A DNA stretch of 47,105 nt, from contig NZ_CALAGI010000015.1 in assembly GCF_937891315.1 (NCBI RefSeq), positions 1 through 47,105 on the forward strand. The letters run 5' to 3'. Source of the stretch: an uncultured Amaricoccus sp. Lineage in GTDB: Bacteria > Pseudomonadota > Alphaproteobacteria > Rhodobacterales > Rhodobacteraceae. Below the pieces are notes generated by a model that was given only the letters and a program-made list of their open reading frames with translations, made no database searches and had not been told where the DNA came from. Both the position numbers and the translations under genes were made by a program. Below, piece by piece: positions 40,217 to 47,105 of this stretch. Positions within the stretch are counted from its first letter, which is position 1; each line of letters opens with the position of its first letter.

Positions 40217-42265
40217 CTACTGGAAGGTGCGGCGGATGCCGTGGTGGTCGAGCTTGCGATAGAGCGTGGGGCGCGAGATGCCGAGGCGCTGGGCGACGCG
40301 GGTCAGGTTGCCGTGCTCGGCGTCAAGGGCGTCGCGCAGCGCGGCGAGTTCGGCCGCCTCCAGGCTCGCGATCGAACGCGCGGCCGTCTGTTCGGCGGGC
40401 GGCCGAGCGGAGGGGGCGGCCGAGCGCGGACGATCGGGTGTCGCCCCGAGGCGCAGCAGGTCCGGCGGCAGGTCCCCGAGAGCGACGCGCCCGCCCTGGA
40501 CCAGCACATGCAGCCGCTCGACCAGGTTCTTCATCTCCCGCGCATTGCCGGGCCAGTCGTAGGCGCGGAGGGCGTCGAGCACGGCCGGCGCGAAGGCGAG
40601 GCGCTCACGGCCCGCGCGCGCCGCGATCATTGCGTTGAAATGCTCGAGCAGCAGGATCGCGTCGTCGCCCCGTTCGCGCAGCGGAGGGATCCGGATCGAG
40701 ACGGCGCCGATACGGTAGTAGAGGTCGCGACGGAACCGTCCGGCCTCGACCTCCGCCCGCAGGTCGCGGTTGGTCGAGGCGACGAGGCGCACATCGACGG
40801 GGCGCGGTCGGCTGTCGCCGATGCGCTGGACGACGCGATCCTCCAGCACGCGGAGCAGGAAGGGCTGGATGTCGAGCGGCAACTCGCCGATCTCGTCGAG
40901 GGTCAGCACGCCGCCATGGGCGAGTTCGAACACCCCGGCCTTGCCCTCGCGCGAGGCGCCGGTGAAGGCGCCGGCGACATGGCCGAACAGCTCGCTGCCG
41001 ATCAGTTCGCGGGTGATGCCGCCGCAATTCACCGCGATGAAACGATCGGCGGGTCGGGCGCTGCCGACCAGGCGGGCGAAGAGTTCCTTGCCGACGCCGG
41101 TCTCGCCCTCGATCAGCAACGAGGCGATCTCGCCGCCGCGGGCGACGCGGCAGGCGATATCGACGACCTCGCGCAGAGCCGGGCTGTCCCCGACGATGGC
41201 GGCGGCGGCCTCCTCGACCGGGTCGCGACGCGCGCCGGCGCGCGGACGTGGCGCGGGCGACGGCAGGACGACCGCCGCGCCGCGCAACGCCCCGTCGAGC
41301 TTCAGCGGCGTCAGGTGGCAGCCGCGCATGTCGGGCGGCAGCGCGCGGGTCACATCGTCGAGAAATACCGTGGCGTCGGTCGGTAGCGGAACTGGCGCGG
41401 CGCAGGTCCTGAGCGGAAAGCGCGCGGTCACGTCACTGGGGACGTTGGTGCAATAGACCGGCCGCCTGCGACGGTCGAGGATCATCAGGCCGTCGCCCCG
41501 ACGATAGTGCGGCGCCGAGGAAATGAAGGCTTCGAGCAGGCGTGAGCGCTCCTCGCTCTGCTGGTCGGCCAGCGCCTTCTCGATCTCGCGCGCGGCGGCG
41601 GCGACGAGCGCGGTGTTGTGCGGACGGAAGATGCCGGGATGCCCCGAGAGATCGACGACGCCGACCACGCGACCGTCGAGCGGATCGTGGATCGGGGCGC
41701 CGGCGCAGGTCCAGCCCTTGATCCCTGCGCAGAAATGCTCGGCGGCATGCACGAAGACCGGCTCTCCGGCATAGAGCGCGGTGCCGATGCCGTTGGTGCC
41801 AACCGCCTCCTCGGTCCATTTGCCGCCGATGCCGAGATGGATATCCATGCCGTCGAACAGCGTGCGCTTGTCGCCGATCGCGTCGATCAGCACACCATCC
41901 TGATCGGCGAGCACCAGCATCGCGCCCGTGCCTTCGAGCAGGCTGCCGATGCTGGCAAAGGAGCGGCGGGCGGCGGCGAGCAGGTCGGTGCTCGAGCGGG
42001 CCGCCTCGGCGATGGCGTCGCCCTGGGTCGCCATCGGCGCCTCGCCCCGGATCGCGTCGATGCCGCCGCTGGCGCAGCGCTGCCACGAATCGCCGATCAA
42101 TGAGCGCACCTGACAGGATGGGGAACAGTCGCCGGACAGCAGTTGCTCCCAGGCGACCATTGTCTCGCGCTCGTCATAGTCGAGCATGCGGCGCGCCGAG
42201 GCGAGCGCCGCGGGTGGGGTGCGCCTGCCTGCCTTTGAGGGGACTGGGTTGGGCTTCTGGTTCAT
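40217..42265 (-). CDS. AcoR-type sigma-54-dependent activator 2 (GAF, AAA+, Fis HTH)
   Basis: 682 residues. N-terminal region with SLIGDSWQRCASGGID typical of AcoR/DhaR, GAF sensor (about 90-235), AAA+ domain with Walker A GETGVGKE (387-394), canonical GAFTGA (432-437) and Walker B GVLTLDEIGELP, and a C-terminal Fis HTH (GNLTRVAQRLGISRPTLYRKL). It is convergent with the chaperonin gene and, with activator 1, brackets the island. By analogy with MimR it probably activates the prm operon in response to substrate or product. ATG 42265 is used; GTG 42268 precedes it. Confidence 0.94.
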   Translation of the reverse strand: MNQKPNPVPSKAGRRTPPAALASARRMLDYDERETMVAWEQLLSGDCSPSCQVRSLIGDSWQRCASGGIDAIRGEAPMATQGDAIAEAARSSTDLLAAARRSFASIGSLLEGTGAMLVLADQDGVLIDAIGDKRTLFDGMDIHLGIGGKWTEEAVGTNGIGTALYAGEPVFVHAAEHFCAGIKGWTCAGAPIHDPLDGRVVGVVDLSGHPGIFRPHNTALVAAAAREIEKALADQQSEERSRLLEAFISSAPHYRRGDGLMILDRRRRPVYCTNVPSDVTARFPLRTCAAPVPLPTDATVFLDDVTRALPPDMRGCHLTPLKLDGALRGAAVVLPSPAPRPRAGARRDPVEEAAAAIVGDSPALREVVDIACRVARGGEIASLLIEGETGVGKELFARLVGSARPADRFIAVNCGGITRELIGSELFGHVAGAFTGASREGKAGVFELAHGGVLTLDEIGELPLDIQPFLLRVLEDRVVQRIGDSRPRPVDVRLVASTNRDLRAEVEAGRFRRDLYYRIGAVSIRIPPLRERGDDAILLLEHFNAMIAARAGRERLAFAPAVLDALRAYDWPGNAREMKNLVERLHVLVQGGRVALGDLPPDLLRLGATPDRPRSAAPSARPPAEQTAARSIASLEAAELAALRDALDAEHGNLTRVAQRLGISRPTLYRKLDHHGIRRTFQ

Positions 42266-42313
42266 CACGCGCGCGGTTGATCCGTCCTGTGGGTTTCTGC
42301 CTCCGGGAAGCGT

Positions 42314-42784
42314 TCAGAGCTGCAGGCGGGCGCCGATCGCCTCGATCAGCCCGCGCTCGGCCTCGGGCCCGTCGAGCGGTTGGCCGTCGAGGTCGGCGAG
42401 CGCGGCGGCGATCTCGGGTTCGACCGGCGAGAAAAAGCCGTTGTCACGCGTCGCGAGCCGAAAGCTCTCGGCCCCGTCCCGGCGGCGGATATCGCCGAGA
42501 TGACTGAGCTGTCGCCCGGTATTGGCATCGACCATGCTGACCCGGCCGTTGATGGCGACCCGCAGAAACGGCCGCGCCGGCTCGGTCGGGGTCGAGGCGC
42601 GGGCGGTGTGGATGATAAGCCCCTCGGCCCGCGGCGCCGGCTTCGGCTGGTTGCGCGCCGACCAGGCACCATTGCTCAGCTGGTTCGCAAGCCGGTCGAT
42701 CGTCGGCCGGTTGGCGTCGATCAATCGGCGAACGCGCTCATCCTCGGCGCGTGGGCCGCTCTGTTTCGAGACAATGTCAATCAT
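42314..42784 (-). CDS. Conserved hypothetical protein
   Basis: 156 residues, soluble, no signal peptide. The N-terminal half is basic and helical (EDERVRRLIDANRPTIDRLANQLSNG); the C-terminal half is beta-rich (PFLRVAINGRVSMVDANTGRQLSHLGDIRRRDG, then FRLATRDNGFFSPVEPEIAAALADLDGQ). It resembles an alphaproteobacterial hypothetical family, but I cannot name it. GGGAGG just before ATG 42784 supports the start. It ends 48 bases before activator 2 starts, on the same strand, and could be co-transcribed with it. The 246-base gap to the MFS gene holds the divergent promoters; TTGACA at 42975 has no good partner. Confidence 0.75.
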   Translation of the reverse strand: MIDIVSKQSGPRAEDERVRRLIDANRPTIDRLANQLSNGAWSARNQPKPAPRAEGLIIHTARASTPTEPARPFLRVAINGRVSMVDANTGRQLSHLGDIRRRDGAESFRLATRDNGFFSPVEPEIAAALADLDGQPLDGPEAERGLIEAIGARLQL

Positions 42785-43030
42785 CGATCCTCCCCAGCCG
42801 CCCGGTCTTCGCCGTGGTCAGCTATTTTCGCATGATAGCCCAGCCCGGTCGCAAGCGCCAGACATCGACGCTACCTTCTCGAGCGCTCCGCCGGGTAGTA
42901 GCGGCTTACTGCCGGCGGACATTTTTCCGTCAAATGCTCCCGGTCCGACGCGCGGGCCCGGGCCGCGGTGCGCGTTGACAATCGACGCGGCGCTGGCGAA
43001 TGGTGGCCGCCCCCGGGAGGAAACAAGAAG

Positions 43031-44242
43031 ATGGCAACGACCGCGTTCGACCCTGCTCCGCCCGCGGCGCGGACCGCGTACGCCGTGCTGTTCGCGCTCA
43101 GCCTCTGCCATCTGCTGAACGACACGATCCAGTCGCTCCTGCCGGCGCTTTATCCGGTGCTGCAACGGAACTACGCGCTGACCTTCACGCAGATCGGCTT
43201 TCTCCATCTCGCCTTTCAGGTGACCGCCTCGCTGCTGCAGCCCGCGGTCGGGCTCTATACCGACAAGCGGCCGACCTTCCGGTTGTTGCCGATGGGCATG
43301 GCCTGCAGCATGCTCGGCCTGCTCCTGCTCGCCGGGGCGCGGAGCTACTGGCTGCTGGTGGTCGCGGCGATGTGCGTCGGGCTCGGTTCCTCGATCTTCC
43401 ACCCTGACGCGTCGCGCCATGCCCGCACGGCCTCCGGCGGGCGCTTCGGCTTCGCGCAGTCGGTGTTCCAGGTGGGTGGCAATACCGGAACGGCGATTGG
43501 TCCGCTGCTCGCCGCCTTCGTCGTGCTGCCGTTCGGCCAGCCGGCGGTCGCCTGGTTCTCGGTGCTGGCGCTGATCGGCATGGGGCTGCTCTGGGCCGTC
43601 GGGACCTGGGCCAAGGCGCGGGCGCGAGCGCGGGCCGCCGCTCCGGCGCCGGCGCCGGGCATCGCACTGCCGGCGCGGCATGTCGGCTTCGTGCTGACCA
43701 TCCTCGCCGTGCTCGTCTTCTCGAAATATGTCTATGTCACCAGCCTCTCGAGCTTCTATACATTCTATCTGATCGAGACCTTCGGGGTGACGGTGCGCCA
43801 GTCGCAGCTGCTGCTGTTCCTGTTCCTCGGGGCGGGCGCGCTCGGCACCTATCTCGGCGGACCTATCGGCGATCGGTTCGGGCGCAAGGCGGTGATCTGG
43901 GGGTCGATCCTGGGCGCGCTGCCCTTCACACTCATGCTGCCCCACGCCAACCTGTTCTGGACGGCCGTGCTGTCGGTGATCATCGGCGTGGTGATTTCCT
44001 CGGCCTTCTCGGCGATCCTGGTCTATGGCCAGGCGCTGGTGCCGGGCCGGGTCGGGCTGATCTCGGGCCTGTTCTTCGGCTTCGCCTTCGGGGTCGCCGG
44101 CATCGGCGCGGCGATGCTCGGCATGCTGGCCGACTGGAAGGGAATCGGGTTCGTCTTCCAGGTCTGCGCCTTCCTTCCGGCGATCGGGTTGTTGACCGTC
44201 CTGCTGCCGGACGAACGCGACCTGACGCGAAAGGCGTTATGA
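43031..44242 (+). CDS. MFS transporter, fosmidomycin-resistance (Fsr) type
   Basis: 403 residues with twelve hydrophobic segments. Fsr-family blocks: LSLCHLLNDTIQSLLPALYPVLQRNYALTFTQIGFL, PAVGLYTDKRPTFRLLPMGM, GLGSSIFHPDASRHARTASGGRFGFAQSVFQVGGN. The linker between halves is Ala/Arg-rich (KARARARAAAPAPAPG). It should be a drug or metabolite exporter; fosmidomycin is the substrate of the E. coli relative, but the native substrate is unknown. GGGAGG ten bases before ATG 43031. It is single and convergent with the enoyl-CoA hydratase-like gene. Confidence 0.9.
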   Translation: MATTAFDPAPPAARTAYAVLFALSLCHLLNDTIQSLLPALYPVLQRNYALTFTQIGFLHLAFQVTASLLQPAVGLYTDKRPTFRLLPMGMACSMLGLLLLAGARSYWLLVVAAMCVGLGSSIFHPDASRHARTASGGRFGFAQSVFQVGGNTGTAIGPLLAAFVVLPFGQPAVAWFSVLALIGMGLLWAVGTWAKARARARAAAPAPAPGIALPARHVGFVLTILAVLVFSKYVYVTSLSSFYTFYLIETFGVTVRQSQLLLFLFLGAGALGTYLGGPIGDRFGRKAVIWGSILGALPFTLMLPHANLFWTAVLSVIIGVVISSAFSAILVYGQALVPGRVGLISGLFFGFAFGVAGIGAAMLGMLADWKGIGFVFQVCAFLPAIGLLTVLLPDERDLTRKAL

Positions 44243-44367
44243 AGGCGCCGTCCGGAGGAAGTCTCTCCCCCATCGTCGGCGCTGGCTTCGCCGGCCTCGA
44301 ACTCACCCACGATCCGAAGCAGGCACCGGTTCGAAGGGTTTCCCGGCGACCCTCGCCTCGTGCCGGC

Positions 44368-45153
44368 TCACCACGCCGGGGCGCGTTTCTCGATAAAGGC
44401 CGCGATGCCCTCCGCCGTGTCTCCGCGCATCATGTTCAGCGCCATCACCTCGGCGGCATGGGCATAGGCTTCCGCCATCGGCAGCTCGGCCTGTTCGTAG
44501 AAGGCGCGCTTGCCGATCGCCAGCACCGGGCCGAGCTTCGCCGCGATGGTCTCGGCCATCGCCCGGCTCTCGGCGCCGAGAGCCTCCGGCGCGGCCACGC
44601 GATTGACGAGGCCGATCCCCCGCGCTTCCTCCGCTTCGAGAAATCCGCCCGTGGTCAGGAGTTCGAAGGCGCGCTTGCGCGGGATCACCCGGGTCAGGGC
44701 GACCATCGGCGTCGCGCAGAAGAGACCGATATTGACGCCGTTGACCCCGAAACGCGTGCCCTCCGCCGCGACCGCGAGGTCGCAAGTGGCGACCAGCTGG
44801 CATCCCGCGGCGGTGGCGATGCCGTGCACTTCGGCGATCACCGGCTGCGGCAGACGGGTGATCGCCAGCATCAGCTCGGCGCAACGGGCGAAAAGCGCGC
44901 GGAAATAGCCGAGCCCACCGTCGGCGGCCCGCCGACCCGCCGTCATCTCGCGCAGATCGTGTCCGGCGCAGAAGGCGCGGCCGGCACCGCGCAGAATGAC
45001 GACGCGAATCTCCGGGCTGGCCGCCAGTCGGTCGAACTCGGCGCGAAGCGCGTCGAGCATCGCCTCCGACAGCGCATTGAGCGACGCCGGCGCGTTCAGC
45101 GTAAGGGTCGCGATCGCGCCGTCGTCCGCGCGGAGCAGGAGTGGGTCGGTCAT
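44368..45153 (-). CDS. Enoyl-CoA hydratase/isomerase-fold protein lacking both catalytic Glu
   Basis: 261 residues, crotonase fold. The oxyanion-hole segments VVILRGAGRAFCAGHDLREM and VHGIATAAGCQLVATCDLAVA are present. The two hydratase glutamates are not: in the first position there is Gln119 (GCQL where hydratases have GCEL) and in the second Gly139 (FGVNGVNIG for FGQPEILLG). The block GVNIGLFCATPMVAL is that of the ECHDC3-like subgroup. Hydratase activity is therefore unlikely and another acyl-CoA reaction is probable. AGGGA precedes ATG 45153. It is divergent from the thioesterase gene. Confidence 0.9.
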   Translation of the reverse strand: MTDPLLLRADDGAIATLTLNAPASLNALSEAMLDALRAEFDRLAASPEIRVVILRGAGRAFCAGHDLREMTAGRRAADGGLGYFRALFARCAELMLAITRLPQPVIAEVHGIATAAGCQLVATCDLAVAAEGTRFGVNGVNIGLFCATPMVALTRVIPRKRAFELLTTGGFLEAEEARGIGLVNRVAAPEALGAESRAMAETIAAKLGPVLAIGKRAFYEQAELPMAEAYAHAAEVMALNMMRGDTAEGIAAFIEKRAPAW

Positions 45154-45224
45154 GGCAGTTCCCTTGCGGTTCAGCGCGGCGCTTGGCAGTTTGCGCGAAA
45201 CCATGGCGGGGCGGAAGGGTGCGG

Positions 45225-45653
45225 ATGGAGCTGAAACTCGGGATCCCGGAAATCCGCGCCTATATGGAAGCGGAGTTTCCCCAGATCCGTGGGCGGTTCG
45301 AGCTGCTCGACCTCGCTCCGGGCTTTCTCAAGGCGCGGATGGCGGTGACCGAGGCCGACCTGCGCCCCGGCGGCACCATATCCGGCCCCTCGATTTTCGC
45401 GCTGGTCGATTGCGCCTTCTACATGGCGACGCTCGCCGTGGTCGGGCGCGAGGCGCTGGCCGTGACGACGAGCTGCGCCATCGACTTCATGCGCAAGCCG
45501 GCGCCGGGCGATCTCGTCGCCGAGGCGCGCGTGTTGAAACTCGGCCGCGCGCTGTCGGTTGGCGACGTGCTGGTCTTCTCGCCGGGGGTTGACGGACCGG
45601 TGGCGCGCGCCGGGGTCACCTTCTCGATCCCGCCGAAGCGGGGTGCCGCGTGA
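45225..45653 (+). CDS. PaaI-type hotdog-fold acyl-CoA thioesterase
   Basis: 142 residues. Hotdog fold with the PaaI pattern LRPGGTISGPSIFALVDCAFYMATLA and a beta-strand CAIDFMRKPAPGDLVAEARVLKLGR. The usual catalytic Asp/Asn pair cannot be assigned with certainty; Asp63 in ALVDCAF is the likely nucleophile-activating residue. GGAAGGG precedes ATG 45225. It overlaps the next small gene by four bases and is divergent from the crotonase-like gene, which suggests shared acyl-CoA metabolism. Confidence 0.87.
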   Translation: MELKLGIPEIRAYMEAEFPQIRGRFELLDLAPGFLKARMAVTEADLRPGGTISGPSIFALVDCAFYMATLAVVGREALAVTTSCAIDFMRKPAPGDLVAEARVLKLGRALSVGDVLVFSPGVDGPVARAGVTFSIPPKRGAA

Positions 45654-45820
45654 AGTTCCTGATCGCGCTCATCGCGGCGGTGTTTCTGGTGACGCTGGTG
45701 ACCCGTTCGCCGAAGGTCCTGCGCCTTCTGCGGATCATCCTCGCGCTGCTGGCGGTCTACGCGGTGCTGAAAATGACGGGCGTCATCGAGCTCATCGCGC
45801 CGAGCAGACATGGGGTATGA
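45650..45820 (+). CDS. 56-residue membrane peptide coupled to the thioesterase gene
   Basis: 56 residues from GTG 45650, which overlaps the thioesterase stop (GTGA). Two hydrophobic segments are visible: FLIALIAAVFLVTLV and LRIILALLAVYAVL, separated by a basic loop (TRSPKVLRLLR), so it is probably an integral membrane hairpin. No family is recognised. Confidence 0.6.
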   Translation: MKFLIALIAAVFLVTLVTRSPKVLRLLRIILALLAVYAVLKMTGVIELIAPSRHGV

Positions 45821-45875
45821 TGATACCATAATTATATCGCATTGATTTTAAATGATAAATCGACGCGACTGGCGA

Positions 45876-45903
45876 TTGACGTCGCGCGCGATCTCGGTAA
45901 AAC
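45876..45903 (+). promoter_or_regulatory. Candidate sigma-70 promoter of rplM-rpsI
   Basis: TTGACG (45876-45881) and TAAAAC (45898-45903) are separated by 16 bases, about 54 bases before ATG 45957. An AT-rich stretch (45830-45862) just upstream could be an UP element. The spacing and hexamers are acceptable rather than ideal. Confidence 0.45.
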
Positions 45904-45956
45904 AACGGCCTGCCACAAGGGCGGCGCGGCCGCCACGAGACGGGACCGTTGGAAAA

Positions 45957-46421
45957 ATGAAAACCTATTCCGCCAAGCCGGCCGATATCGACAAGAAGTG
46001 GGTGCTGATCGACGCCGAAGGCGTCGTGCTCGGGCGCCTCGCCTCCTATGTCGCCAAGGTCCTGCGCGGCAAGCACAAGGCCACCTTCACACCGCACATG
46101 GACATGGGCGACAATGTGATCGTGATCAACGCGGACAAGATCCAGTTGACCGGCAACAAGCGCGCCGACAAGCGCTACTACTGGCACACCGGCTATCCGG
46201 GCGGCATCAAGCATCGCACCGCCGGCCAGATCCTCGAAGGCAAGCATCCCGAGCGGGTGATCTCCAAGGCGGTCGAACGCATGCTGCCGGGCGGTCCGCT
46301 CAGCCGCCAGCAGATGACCCACCTGAAGATCTACGCGGGCGGCGAACATCCGCACGCGGCGCAGAACCCCGAAACGCTGGATCTCGCCGGCATGAACTCC
46401 AAGAACACCCGGAGCGCGTAA
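45957..46421 (+). CDS. rplM: 50S ribosomal protein L13
   Basis: 154 residues, standard for alphaproteobacteria. MKTYSAKPADIDKKWVLIDAEG, LGRLASYVAKVLRGKHKATFTPHMDMGD, the TGNKRADKRYYWHTGYPGG block and GPLSRQQMTHLKIYAG identify it. It is co-transcribed with rpsI, one base apart. Confidence 0.98.
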   Translation: MKTYSAKPADIDKKWVLIDAEGVVLGRLASYVAKVLRGKHKATFTPHMDMGDNVIVINADKIQLTGNKRADKRYYWHTGYPGGIKHRTAGQILEGKHPERVISKAVERMLPGGPLSRQQMTHLKIYAGGEHPHAAQNPETLDLAGMNSKNTRSA

Positions 46422-46422
46422 G

Positions 46423-46908
46423 ATGGCCGAATTCTCCTCTCTCGAACAGCTGAAGGACGCCGTCGCCGCCGCCGCGCCCATCGCCGACGCCGCGCCCGCG
46501 CGCGAGCCGAAGCGGGACGATCTCGGTCGGTCCTATGCCACCGGCAAGCGCAAGGACGCGGTCGCCCGTGTCTGGATCAAGCCGGGCAGCGGCAAGGTCA
46601 CGGTCAATGGCAAGGAAATGAACGTCTATTTCGCGCGCCCGGTGCTGCAGATGGTGATCGGCCAGGCCTTCAGCGTGGCCGGCGTGACGGGCCAGTTCGA
46701 CGTGCTGGCGACGGTGAAGGGCGGCGGTCTCTCGGGCCAGGCCGGCGCGGTGAAGCATGGCATCAGCCAGGCGCTGCAGCTCTACGAGCCGTCGCTCCGC
46801 CCCGCGCTCAAGGCCGCCGGCTTCCTGACCCGTGACAGCCGCGTCGTCGAGCGCAAGAAGTACGGCAAGCGCAAGGCGCGCCGCAGCTTCCAGTTCTCCA
46901 AGCGCTGA
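46423..46908 (+). CDS. rpsI: 30S ribosomal protein S9
   Basis: 161 residues, with the ~35-residue N-terminal extension usual in this class. Core blocks YATGKRKDAVARVWIKPGSGKVTVNGKE, VKGGGLSGQAGAVKHGISQALQLY and the invariant C-terminal VVERKKYGKRKARRSFQFSKR identify it (its last Arg contacts P-site tRNA). It follows rplM by one base and ends at a clear terminator. Confidence 0.98.
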   Translation: MAEFSSLEQLKDAVAAAAPIADAAPAREPKRDDLGRSYATGKRKDAVARVWIKPGSGKVTVNGKEMNVYFARPVLQMVIGQAFSVAGVTGQFDVLATVKGGGLSGQAGAVKHGISQALQLYEPSLRPALKAAGFLTRDSRVVERKKYGKRKARRSFQFSKR

Positions 46909-46931
46909 TCGCGTTTCAAGCGGCATATCCG

Positions 46932-46966
46932 GGGGCGTCGGTGCGATCCGGCGCCCCTGTTTTTTT
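46932..46966 (+). terminator. Intrinsic terminator of rplM-rpsI
   Basis: GGGGCGTCGG (46932-46941) pairs with CCGGCGCCCC (46948-46957) with one G-U pair and a TGCGAT loop, followed by TGTTTTTTT. It lies 24 bases after the rpsI stop. Positions 46967-47105 beyond it hold no gene that I can support. Confidence 0.95.
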
Positions 46967-47105
46967 GCCCTGACAGAGATGCGATCCCGCGCGGGGCCCG
47001 CTCCGGCCAACTCCGCCGAGGGTCCAATTCCATCGTAAGCGAAGCTCTGACCCCACCTTCCTCTGCGCAGTGTGACCGGCGATTGTTGGAGCTTTGGAGG
47101 GCTCC

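Noticed and set aside
42975..43003. Sigma-70 promoter of the MFS gene
   Set aside because: TTGACA is perfect but no acceptable -10 element is found 16-18 bases downstream.
47088..47105. Inverted repeat GGAGC/GCTCC at the right end
   Set aside because: Only five base pairs with an eight-base loop at a truncated contig end; no function can be supported.

Overview
The window looks like a contig from a high-GC alphaproteobacterium, most likely of the Rhodobacterales type. The evidence is a divergent ecm/ccr pair of the ethylmalonyl-CoA pathway, an aa3-type cytochrome oxidase subunit IV, COQ9, a GTA-type holin, the nfu-tsaB-rimI string and a LuxR/LuxI pair. This is inferred from gene content and families, not from a phylogenetic marker. 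The first 48 bases are Illumina P7/index/TruSeq adapter sequence, so the left end is a library artefact and not genomic.

Left part (about 0.27-12 kb). A transglutaminase-like gene is followed by a two-gene phage or GTA-type lysis cassette (endolysin plus 3TM holin). Next come ethylmalonyl-CoA mutase with a small exported protein, divergent from crotonyl-CoA carboxylase/reductase. A quorum-sensing locus follows: a small ORF overlapping luxR, then luxI, with dyad elements overlapping ribosome-binding sites. A RecD-like helicase and a TauE/SafE-TIGR02186 pair close this part.

Middle part (12-26.7 kb). An operon on the minus strand couples a BMP-type nucleoside ABC importer to purine nucleoside phosphorylase. 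Housekeeping genes follow: rimI, tsaB, an Nfu protein, cox subunit IV, a lipoprotein, a sulfotransferase, rpsU, COQ9 and a quinone oxidoreductase. A complete modABC molybdate importer with a one-domain ModE comes last.

Alkane-oxidation island (26.7-42.8 kb). This is the most distinctive region. A soluble di-iron monooxygenase of the propane monooxygenase type (alpha, reductase, beta, coupling protein) is followed by an amidohydrolase, a MIP18/DUF59-type metal-cluster assembly protein and a dedicated GroEL-like chaperonin. Two AcoR-type sigma-54 activators flank it. A zinc alcohol dehydrogenase, a ribbon-helix-helix protein, a beta-propeller (WD40-like) protein and two very small proteins sit between the first activator and the monooxygenase. 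Three sequences with sigma-54 -24/-12 geometry drive, respectively, the dehydrogenase, the propeller operon (opposite strand) and the monooxygenase operon. The island is therefore best read as one sigma-54 regulon for oxidising a short alkane or related substrate through alcohol, with the propeller gene and its small partner as undescribed members. Propionyl-CoA or acetyl-CoA from such growth could feed the ethylmalonyl-CoA enzymes encoded 25 kb away, but that link is an inference.

Right part (43-47.1 kb). An MFS exporter, an enoyl-CoA hydratase-fold protein without the usual catalytic glutamates, a hotdog thioesterase coupled to a 56-residue membrane peptide, and rplM-rpsI ending at a clear intrinsic terminator. 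No rRNA, tRNA, CRISPR array or insertion sequence was seen.
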